From the NCBI RefSeq assembly GCF_004123195.1, contig NZ_SDLI01000004.1, positions 1-64,000 on the forward strand: a stretch of DNA of 64,000 nt, written 5' to 3'. How positions within the stretch are numbered: position 1 is the first letter of the stretch; each line of letters starts with the position of its first letter. Below, in pieces: positions 57,684 to 64,000 of this stretch. This DNA comes from Ammoniphilus sp. CFH 90114. Lineage in GTDB: Bacteria; Bacillota; Bacilli; Aneurinibacillales; RAOX-1. The notes below the pieces were generated by a model that ran no database searches, had not been told where the DNA came from, and saw only the letters and a list, made by a program, of their open reading frames with translations. The position numbers were made by a program, and so were the translations under genes.

Positions 57684-59084
57684 TTACGGATGAGTCGTAT
57701 CAACGATCCACTGCACCGCTTCTGCCCGTGTGACCGGTACTTGAGGATTAATAATCGGAGTATTGCCGAATACCGTTCTCATCATAGGGAAATAAGCGCC
57801 GACAGCGTATCGGTAGGCGTCTCCTACCTTATCCCCGTCTTTTGCGTATTTTAAGGCGTTCAATGTATGCCCAGCCTTTTCTGTAATGGAACGGTGCTGC
57901 ACATACTCTCCCCACAACAAAACGAGTTCTTCACGTGTTAATAAATCGTCTAATCGCAGGGTTCCCTCGGGGTCTCCCATAAGTCTTTGTTTGGCAACCA
58001 TCCCTTCCACAATCCCATAGGACGGATCATCAGAAGCAACGTCAGAAAACGTAGGTTGACTTGGAGACATCGGTTCAATCCCTTTGGCATCATTCTGATA
58101 CATCCAGTGGATGAAGTCACGACGCGTGATCCGATGATCGGGGCGGAATCTCTTCTCTCCTTGCATGTCGATTACCCCAGACTCAATCATCCAAACAATT
58201 TTGTCTTGGACCGGGTGGCCCGTAATATCAATGATCTCAACCTGTTGGACGACCTCGGAAGATGACTCCATGTTTAACCTCGCTCTTGGGGGCGATTCCA
58301 CTTGTTCAACTTCTCCTCCAACCCCTTTTGGCCCTTTGACCATCCAACGGGCCGCTTCAGCTCGAGTGACCGCTTGTTTCGGACGCAGCTCTTCCTCATC
58401 TCCAAACACTTCCTTATACAACTGACGATAACCGCCAACAGCGTAGATATAAAGCTGGCTAATTTTTTCTTTATCTTTGTAAGGAATCAAGGCCTGAATA
58501 TTGTCAAAAGGGTTCATCACATTCCCGTCCTGTTGATATCTACCCCAGATGAGTCCAATTTCCTCACGAGACAGGGGCAGATCCACACCAATCGTCCCGT
58601 CCGGATAACCCATCACGACTCCAGCCGCGGTGATTCCCTCAATGGTAGAAAAATACGGATGTTCCGCACTTAAGTCAGGGTATGTCCCCCGGTTGGGCCT
58701 GTGAGGCTTAATCCCCTTGGAATCATAACGATACATCCAAGTCATGAATTCTCCTCGGGTCACTTTCTCCTCGGGTCTAAACTGACCATCTTCCGACAGA
58801 AGGACGGCCCCCGACTCAATGACTTCCTGAATTTCAGCCAGAGCCGCATGGTCAGCAATATCTACAGCGGACTGAGGCAACTCGGATTGCTCCAAACTCG
58901 GCAGGATAACTTCTATTCTTGGAGCAGGCGAGAAGATTTCTTCTACTTTCTCTTGATCGACCAAGACCTCTGCTTGCATTTCTACCGGTTCTGTTTCAAC
59001 AGGAGGTTCACTGTTACTTGTACATCCACTAACCCCTAAGACTATCACAAACAGAAGACATCCATTCCGTAAACTCTTATTCAT
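57684..59084 (-). CDS. SLH-domain lipoprotein with duplicated triple SLH set
   Basis: The protein is 466 residues long from ATG 59084 (MNKSLRNGCLL). The frame to 59096 is an alternative. Lipobox VSGC follows a short signal. Two similar halves each contain three SLH-like modules: first FRPEEKVTRGEFMTWMYRYD, MGYPDGTIGVDLPLSREE and LRPKQAVTRAEAARWMV, then FRPDHRITRRDFIHWMYQND, MGDPEGTLRLDDLLTREE and VTRAEAVQWIVD. It is thus tied both to the membrane by lipid and to the cell wall by SLH, a possible bridge or anchor for the pilus. It lies 26 bases from the TadG-like gene, in the same direction. Confidence 0.85.
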   Translation of the reverse strand: MNKSLRNGCLLFVIVLGVSGCTSNSEPPVETEPVEMQAEVLVDQEKVEEIFSPAPRIEVILPSLEQSELPQSAVDIADHAALAEIQEVIESGAVLLSEDGQFRPEEKVTRGEFMTWMYRYDSKGIKPHRPNRGTYPDLSAEHPYFSTIEGITAAGVVMGYPDGTIGVDLPLSREEIGLIWGRYQQDGNVMNPFDNIQALIPYKDKEKISQLYIYAVGGYRQLYKEVFGDEEELRPKQAVTRAEAARWMVKGPKGVGGEVEQVESPPRARLNMESSSEVVQQVEIIDITGHPVQDKIVWMIESGVIDMQGEKRFRPDHRITRRDFIHWMYQNDAKGIEPMSPSQPTFSDVASDDPSYGIVEGMVAKQRLMGDPEGTLRLDDLLTREELVLLWGEYVQHRSITEKAGHTLNALKYAKDGDKVGDAYRYAVGAYFPMMRTVFGNTPIINPQVPVTRAEAVQWIVDTTHP

Positions 59085-59105
59085 ATTTCTCCTCACCTAT
59101 TTTTC

Positions 59106-59372
59106 TCAAGTAAACACCATTTTTAATAGATAGAAAGCGGAGGTGAGTCCTAGTCCAATCAGGACCACCCTCCGATTCGCAGCCTCCATGACGAGCAGCC
59201 ACGGTATACCGGAAACGACCAGCGCGCCGATGAGAACGGACATGGCCGTCCAATATTGATCATTTCCCATGACCTTTAAGTCTCCCGCTAAATAAGACAA
59301 CAAAAAGGAAATGAGGATAAATAGCCCTAAGGTCCATAGAAAGATTTTTTTGGCGACTTTCTCATTTAGCAT
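59106..59372 (-). CDS. Small three-helix membrane protein in the Tad locus
   Basis: This 88-residue protein has hydrophobic segments at about 10-29, 43-63 and 69-87, with KVMGNDQYW between the first two and a MEAANRR turn between the last two. The family is not recognised. Its place between the 616-residue protein and the SLH lipoprotein suggests a part in pilus assembly. The spacing to its neighbours is 21 and 34 bases, so it is in the operon. Confidence 0.65.
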   Translation of the reverse strand: MLNEKVAKKIFLWTLGLFILISFLLSYLAGDLKVMGNDQYWTAMSVLIGALVVSGIPWLLVMEAANRRVVLIGLGLTSAFYLLKMVFT

Positions 59373-59406
59373 CTTTTACACCTTCCCCCCTTCCTGCCCC
59401 ATTGCC

Positions 59407-61257
59407 TTAGTTTCCGGACGTCCCCGTCTTCTTCAATGAATCCTCCTTACTCGTATCGAGCAGATCCGACACTTTCGAATCCACATCCTCAAATTTCTGA
59501 TCGAGATACTGGTTCATTTTTGCATCGGTTTCACTGATGATATCCGTTGCCTTCTCCCCAGCCTTCTCTGCCAAATCGACACCCGATTCCATTCCAGGTT
59601 TTAAAATATGAGTATTGAACTCATTTTTAAGCGCTTTTTCGCCTAAACCATAAATCCCCTTTTGCATCTCTAACTGATTCATGGCTTTTGTATTTTCTAG
59701 CAACTGATCCATCTGTCTTTGAGTGACCTGCCCCTGAGAATGCTTCAATCGATCAATGGCTTGCTCGGTTTGACGCCCTTCAGTTGTTCCGATTTGATCT
59801 AACCTTTTATTCGTCACCGTTTTTTGACCTAGAGTCGGTTGAATTCCATGCTGATTTAATTCGGTGATCGTCGTTCCGATCTTTCGCTTTTCTCTTAACT
59901 TCTTAAAATAATGGGTGACGGGCTTAGGCAAAAAGCTTCCAGCCACACCAGCCAAGTAGCCGGATACCGTATGAGCTCCACCTTTTATTGTCGTAGCCAC
60001 ACCTGATTCTAGGACACCTACGGCTGATTCGCTTAATCGTTTGGTAAACCAATTTTTCCGTTTCGAAGCAACAGCACTTGCCACCTTTCCAAATACGAGG
60101 GCAGACAGAGCACTCGTGCCGAGCATCACCCCAAATTCACCGGCGGTAGGGGGTCTACTCCAATTGTTTTTCATCCCAAAATCCAGGACATTCCACACCA
60201 TGGAAAATCCAAAACTATAGTACACTCCAGGGTTAAATACTTGCCCCTTTAAGAAAGCTATAGGAGCTTGCTTAATAGCTTGGAAGCCATTCTTCACCGC
60301 TTGAAGGCCACTCATGGCCCCTCGCTTCAAGAAGCCGCCTGCAGCCCTTGCAATGGCTACAGCTCCCATCTTTGCTATTCCCATAGCGGCAATCGAAGCC
60401 AAACCGCTGATCGCTGCTCCCTTCAAAAAACTGAAGTTATCGCCTGAAACAAAGGAATACACAACGCCTGCAGCAACTCCCACTCCCAATCCAATGAGAA
60501 TCACGGGTGCGGAGAGCGTAACCCCAACGAGAGCAGCCACCCCGGCAACGATGGCGACCACAACCCCTGCCCCAACGGCTCCTGCCGCAAGGCCGCGTCC
60601 TAACTTCTTACCAGCATCCTTTACTTTATCCCACGTTTTAGATGCGGTTTCTTTGACTTTATTAAGGAGTTTTTCTTTCCAAGTAAGAGGGGGAACCTCG
60701 CTGCCGTCTCCTGTCTCTACCTGGCCACTGCCAACGGACGGATCTCCAACCTCCTTGGAACCGATCTCCCCACTGCCCACTTTACCGCTCTCGACCCCTC
60801 CAGGGGTCACATTGCCTACCTTCAATGGATTTACCGGATTATGGTTATCTGGATTGATATTTCCGGGGTTATTAGAGTCTGGATCCACACCCCCCGTGCT
60901 AACATCACCGGGGTTTACCCCTGGAGGATTCACCCCATCACGTCCAATATCAGGGGGATCTACATCACTAGGATTGATTTTTTCAACGTTCGTGTCCCTC
61001 TCTCCATCGATGTCCCCATCGCCAATCGACGGATCACCGTCGACATCTCCAGGGGTGATACCAGGAGGGTTAACGGAAGGGTCCACATGACGGATCGGAG
61101 CCTCAATTACTTCAATTGGACTGCTGTTCTTTTCCCCAATCGTGTGGCTTCGATATTGCACCTGTATGGCATCCTCATCCTCCGCCCCTACGATCCCACC
61201 GCTCATGGACGACAGGAAGAGGACGGTAATGATGAAAGAAAGCCATGATTTATTCAT
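59407..61257 (-). CDS. Large Pro/Gly/Asp-rich secreted or membrane protein in the Tad locus
   Basis: I do not recognise this 616-residue protein. It has a signal peptide (about 1-24, SWLSFIITVLFLSSMSGGIVGA). A low-complexity region at about 55-190 has repeated PGxxPGDV/NPxxVxPG/GSGxxGS elements. A basic amphipathic helix (LLNKVKETASKTWDKVKDAG) is followed by a very hydrophobic glycine- and alanine-rich stretch (about 220-310, several possible helices). A basic linker leads to a polar helical C-terminus (LDQIGTTEGRQTEQAIDRLK, DLAEKAGEKATDIISETDAK). The layout recalls large hydrophobic-core secreted proteins, but no toxin or enzyme motif is visible. Its position between tadE and the SLH lipoprotein implies a pilus or secretion role. 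Confidence 0.75.
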   Translation of the reverse strand: MNKSWLSFIITVLFLSSMSGGIVGAEDEDAIQVQYRSHTIGEKNSSPIEVIEAPIRHVDPSVNPPGITPGDVDGDPSIGDGDIDGERDTNVEKINPSDVDPPDIGRDGVNPPGVNPGDVSTGGVDPDSNNPGNINPDNHNPVNPLKVGNVTPGGVESGKVGSGEIGSKEVGDPSVGSGQVETGDGSEVPPLTWKEKLLNKVKETASKTWDKVKDAGKKLGRGLAAGAVGAGVVVAIVAGVAALVGVTLSAPVILIGLGVGVAAGVVYSFVSGDNFSFLKGAAISGLASIAAMGIAKMGAVAIARAAGGFLKRGAMSGLQAVKNGFQAIKQAPIAFLKGQVFNPGVYYSFGFSMVWNVLDFGMKNNWSRPPTAGEFGVMLGTSALSALVFGKVASAVASKRKNWFTKRLSESAVGVLESGVATTIKGGAHTVSGYLAGVAGSFLPKPVTHYFKKLREKRKIGTTITELNQHGIQPTLGQKTVTNKRLDQIGTTEGRQTEQAIDRLKHSQGQVTQRQMDQLLENTKAMNQLEMQKGIYGLGEKALKNEFNTHILKPGMESGVDLAEKAGEKATDIISETDAKMNQYLDQKFEDVDSKVSDLLDTSKEDSLKKTGTSGN

Positions 61258-61329
61258 CAGAGCCTTCTCTCCTTTAAATGGTTATTCCCCGCCTTCTCTG
61301 TTAAAAAACGGGGAATATACGCTATATTT

Positions 61330-61704
61330 TTAATTTTCTTTTCGAAGCGTGACATCCGAGGATATCGGCAGAGATAATCCGGTTGTATTGAAAAAAGCAT
61401 TACTAAATAACGGAACCTCTAGTCGAACCGATACGGTTACATAGTCCCCGCTTTCTGCTTTCGTTACGACGACACCTTGATAGCGACTGGCTACATTTTG
61501 CGCAGCAGCCTGATAGTCCCCATCTACGATCGCCATTCTAGCTCCATCCATCGCTGCCGCTTCTGCCGTCAGTTTAGCTCCGGCCCCCGCTGCAAATTGC
61601 CACACAATCGTGACCATAAGGAAAAATAGCGGCAGGACAGCAACAAATTCGATCGCTTGGGACCCTCTCTCATTACGGATCCACCCTACGAGTTGGCTTA
61701 CCAT
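61330..61704 (-). CDS. TadE-like pseudopilin
   Basis: This 124-residue protein has the class IVb prepilin-like signal RNERGSQAIEFVAVLPLFFL, with the conserved Gly at the cleavage site and Glu/Phe at +5/+6. A beta-rich C-terminus of about 90 residues ends SSDVTLRKEN. TadE-type proteins are minor pilins needed for Flp pilus assembly. It overlaps the flp gene end by 7 bases. Confidence 0.88.
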   Translation of the reverse strand: MVSQLVGWIRNERGSQAIEFVAVLPLFFLMVTIVWQFAAGAGAKLTAEAAAMDGARMAIVDGDYQAAAQNVASRYQGVVVTKAESGDYVTVSVRLEVPLFSNAFFNTTGLSLPISSDVTLRKEN

Positions 61705-61889
61705 TGATTCACAAACCCTCTTAATTTATTCAGCACCGCAGTGGCAATGGAATTATCCCCTTGGATCATCGTGATGATGGTTCCGAGCAAGGCTACGACT
61801 AATGCTGCAACCGCTACATACTCAATCGCCTGAGCCCCTCTTTCGTTACGCAAGTAAGAAAATACTTTCTTTCCCCAATTTTTCAACAT
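61698..61889 (-). CDS. flp: Flp/class IVb pilin
   Basis: This 63-residue protein has the hallmark RNERGAQAIEYVAVAALVVA, with cleavage after Gly and Glu5-Tyr6 of the mature pilin, followed by a hydrophobic helix and a short tail (LNKLRGFVNQW). AAAGGAGGTGACCGGAA precedes the ATG. It is the major pilus subunit. The matching prepilin peptidase (TadV) is not in the window. Confidence 0.93.
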   Translation of the reverse strand: MLKNWGKKVFSYLRNERGAQAIEYVAVAALVVALLGTIITMIQGDNSIATAVLNKLRGFVNQW

Positions 61890-61919
61890 TTCCGGTCACC
61901 TCCTTTCAAGTATACGTTC

Positions 61920-62849
61920 CTAGAATGGCCAACCACTAAGCCCCATTCCCTCGCGATTATAGATAAAATTCAGAATGAGCAGACCCATAATACAGAGAAT
62001 GACTCCGGGTAAAATACAAAACGAGGTAATCAGGGTAATCTTCGGACCAGCTTTTCCTGCCTTTTCTTTGATTTTCCCGATCCGTGATTCCCGCATATCT
62101 TCCGCCATAACACTAAACGTCTTCGCGATTGGAACCCCGAGCTTACTGCCCTGCAATAAAGACAGCACTAAGGTCTCCAATTCAGGACAATCGTTACGCT
62201 TCATCAATCTCTGGTAGGCCTCTTCTCTCGGTACACCAAAGTCTAACTCTTGTTGGAAGCGTATCAATTCCTCCGACAAGGGACCCTCCATATGACTAGT
62301 GATTTGTTTCATCGCCGCATCCATTGGAGCACCTGCTTGCAGCGTCACACTCATGGTATCGAGGAAATCAGGAAGATCTAACCCGATCTGCTCTTGGCGT
62401 CGTTTTGCTAGCCACCTGATCCATAGACTAGGTCCGAACAGCCCTGCCGATACAAGAAGAAGCAGCACAAGCCCTCCGAATCCAAGCCAGCTAAACACAT
62501 TTCCGATCAAGAGAGCCGCGACAAGCATGACAAAACGTAGTCCAAGAAAGGCGGATACCGTAAGTCCTTCTGGAAAACCTGCCAAGTGCAACTGACGTTC
62601 AAGGTCCTTCTCATTAACAAACAGGGTGAATCTCTTTCCTGCTGGAGAAAATCGATTAGACCATTGCAAGAGAAGCATCTTTAACTCTTGTGACCAACTC
62701 ATTTTTTTCTTCTTCGGAGAGATCAGAGATAAGTTTTTTAACAACTTGATCTTCTTCAAGTGGTACCGCAAGAAAAAATACATGGCCAAGACCCAACTCA
62801 AAAGGGATAACCCAAGCAATATATAAATCCATATGCTCATGCCATTCAC
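61920..62849 (-). CDS. tadC: TadC-type pilus membrane platform protein
   Basis: This 309-residue protein has an N-terminal helix and a T2SSF domain (LDTMSVTLQAGAPMDAAMKQ, PELETLVLSLLQGSKLGVPI) with C-terminal helices (ITLITSFCILPGVILCIMGL). It forms the inner-membrane platform with TadB. The ATG overlaps the tadB stop by 4 bases. Confidence 0.92.
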   Translation of the reverse strand: MNGMSIWIYILLGLSLLSWVLAMYFFLRYHLKKIKLLKNLSLISPKKKKMSWSQELKMLLLQWSNRFSPAGKRFTLFVNEKDLERQLHLAGFPEGLTVSAFLGLRFVMLVAALLIGNVFSWLGFGGLVLLLLVSAGLFGPSLWIRWLAKRRQEQIGLDLPDFLDTMSVTLQAGAPMDAAMKQITSHMEGPLSEELIRFQQELDFGVPREEAYQRLMKRNDCPELETLVLSLLQGSKLGVPIAKTFSVMAEDMRESRIGKIKEKAGKAGPKITLITSFCILPGVILCIMGLLILNFIYNREGMGLSGWPF

Positions 62850-63790
62850 ACCTTTATATTGGCCACATTACGGATGAGAAGTAATCCAGCACCTATGAGT
62901 AGTAATACAACAGCGAGAAGAATCAGTCCTGGCAAGGTAAACAACGGCATCAGGAATCCCTGAAACACCATGTTAAAGATCATGATAATAAATACAGGCA
63001 TAAGGCTTAACGTTAAAGCTATATAGCGGGCTTCTGTCGTGTTGTTCTTGAGTTCCTGATTAATTCTTTCCCGCTCCTCTAGTGTTTTAGCTAGATGATC
63101 CAAGGCCTGGCTGAGCTGACCTCCTGTCCGTTGCTGGATGATGATCGTATGATTCATGAGATGGACATCCTTACTGTTTACTCTCTCATTCATCCTTTCC
63201 AGCACCACTTGTAACGCTGTTCCCATCTTCAGTTCGGAAGCCATCACCTGATAGAGATCCCCAACCGGCTTTTTCATCTCCTTCGCCACCATCTCAATGC
63301 TTTGCTGGATGCTTAACCCCGCACGAATACTGCTGCCCATCAAGCGACAAACTTCAGGAAGCTGTTGATTGACGGCTTGAGCCAGCTTGCTTTGCCTTGA
63401 CTCAAACCATTTTTTAACCGAGAGCTTCAAGACGAGATAAGCCAACAAAAATTGATAAGGAAACGTTACACCTAGCAACAGTAGAGCGAGATAGCTGAGC
63501 ACCAACCAAGTCGTGACATAGATGAGTATCCATTGGAAAGGCGTTAACCTCAGGTTAGATGCCTTTAGCGTGACTTCGATCTCTTTTCCATACTCGGACT
63601 TATTAAACTTCGCCGCCAGTTTATCAAAGAGACTGTGGCTTACATAAGCATCCTCCCTGTACAAAGGCTTGATTTGCTTATTCAGCTGCTTGAGAAATTT
63701 CCTCGTGGCTAAGGCTTCTAACAACCCGAGTACCCCACAGCCTACTGCCGCAAACAATAAAACGACAAGCGTCCATTCTTGTGGAGTCAT
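62846..63790 (-). CDS. tadB: TadB-type pilus membrane platform protein
   Basis: The protein is 314 residues long from ATG 63790, which overlaps the tadA stop (ATGA) and has GGGGAGGGGTCTCT upstream. The frame to 63862 lies inside tadA. It has the T2SSF domain (LPEVCRLMGSSIRAGLSIQQ, MASELKMGTALQVVLERMNE, GGQLSQALDHLAKTLEER) and terminal helices. It pairs with TadC in the secretion platform. Confidence 0.92.
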   Translation of the reverse strand: MTPQEWTLVVLLFAAVGCGVLGLLEALATRKFLKQLNKQIKPLYREDAYVSHSLFDKLAAKFNKSEYGKEIEVTLKASNLRLTPFQWILIYVTTWLVLSYLALLLLGVTFPYQFLLAYLVLKLSVKKWFESRQSKLAQAVNQQLPEVCRLMGSSIRAGLSIQQSIEMVAKEMKKPVGDLYQVMASELKMGTALQVVLERMNERVNSKDVHLMNHTIIIQQRTGGQLSQALDHLAKTLEERERINQELKNNTTEARYIALTLSLMPVFIIMIFNMVFQGFLMPLFTLPGLILLAVVLLLIGAGLLLIRNVANIKV

Positions 63791-64000
63791 AGAGACCCCT
63801 CCCCTCGGGAAAAGAATTCCACAGGGATCTCCTGCCCGAAGGCTTTCAACCTGGTGTAGCATTGCGGGACAAAGCCCGTAGCCTGAAATTCCCCAAGTAC
63901 GGTGCCATCAAGCTCAACGCCTTCGCGCTGGAACTTAAAGATGTCATGCAAGATCAGACCGCCCCCCTTCCCCTGCACTTCAGAGACGGAAACGACTTTT
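63787..64000 (-). CDS. tadA: TadA/CpaF secretion ATPase, C-terminal end only (cut by window edge)
   Basis: The 70 codons visible read KVVSVSEVQGKGGGLILHDI, then FKFQREGVELDGTVLGEF, GFVPQCYTRLKAFGQEIP. The E-x-QG...DIFxFxxxG pattern is the conserved C-terminus of CpaF/TadA ATPases, which power Flp pilus assembly. The Walker motifs lie beyond the right edge. The stop overlaps the tadB start (ATGA). An ATG at 63978 is internal and not a real start. Confidence 0.88.
   Translation of the reverse strand, partial: KVVSVSEVQGKGGGLILHDIFKFQREGVELDGTVLGEFQATGFVPQCYTRLKAFGQEIPVEFFSRGEGSL

Noticed and set aside
60314-61090. 258-codon plus-strand ORF rich in Pro, Ser and Thr
   Set aside because: It is the exact antisense of the Pro/Gly/Asp-rich part of the 616-residue protein and has no ribosome site. 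Biased composition keeps the opposite frame open.

Overview
The window comes from an endospore-forming Gram-positive bacterium of the Bacillales. The signs are an alpha/beta-type small acid-soluble spore protein, an Hsp20-type spore-coat-like protein, DUF3231 proteins, YlmA-, YneQ-, YwqA/YwqB- and YrzI-type genes, strong AGGAGG ribosome sites, and S-layer (SLH) proteins together with a Tad pilus locus. SLH plus Tad fits Paenibacillaceae-like relatives (Brevibacillus, Aneurinibacillus, Ammoniphilus group) better than Bacillus proper. I cannot fix the genus from sequence alone.

Positions 500-13400 are an accessory, defence-type island. They hold a membrane protein downstream of a 5'-truncated ComEC-like metallo-beta-lactamase gene. 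Two separate RelBE toxin-antitoxin remnants follow, one of them an antitoxin fused to the last residues of a toxin, together with a decayed unknown gene. Next come a complete four-gene Wadjet/MksBEFG-type plasmid-defence operon (jetD-jetA-jetB-jetC), an AbrB/Doc toxin-antitoxin pair with a perfect palindrome over its ribosome site, and a frameshifted DUF1643-like gene carrying an 18-bp perfect inverted repeat.

Positions 13471-19811 form one long operon. It holds two paralogous guanidine-group-modifying enzymes (arginine deiminase/amidinotransferase fold), a polar amino-acid ABC transporter, an XRE-cupin regulator and a metal-dependent amidohydrolase/deaminase. This looks like uptake and stepwise deamination of an unidentified guanidino or amidino nitrogen compound.

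Positions 20220-33153 carry an ECF-like sigma factor with its membrane partner, an SgrR-type regulator, a C45 acyltransferase/peptidase with a truncated AraC protein, tandem DUF3231 genes, an erythromycin-esterase family protein, a fruA remnant, a guanylate-kinase-like protein, an Fpg-type glycosylase, a YlmA-type ABC ATPase and a PLP aminotransferase. Positions 33529-37794 are the assimilatory sulfate cluster (cysH, sat, cysC, sirohydrochlorin chelatase, a small ORF, precorrin-2 dehydrogenase).

Positions 37891-56702 are mostly core genes: Hsp20, patatin, YneQ, AEC transporter, SNF2 helicase plus SWIM protein, dapF, a GH18-SLH hydrolase, SASP, an OppA-DppA peptide pair, cardiolipin synthase, a Fur/PerR-type regulator, UspA and DUF309. 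Between the Fur-type gene and uspA lies a cluster of three very short ORFs with an attenuator-like terminator and overlapping hairpins, ending in a YrzI-like peptide. From 56971 to the right edge runs a Tad/Flp pilus locus (tadA partial, tadB, tadC, flp, tadE, a Pro/Gly/Asp-rich secreted or membrane protein, a small membrane protein, an SLH lipoprotein and a TadG-like protein), all on the minus strand.

Two interspersed sets of short hairpins (33313-33440 and 56731-56917) and a 52-bp-period tandem hairpin array (52525-52797) occupy intergenic space. No rRNA, tRNA, CRISPR array or insertion sequence was recognised.
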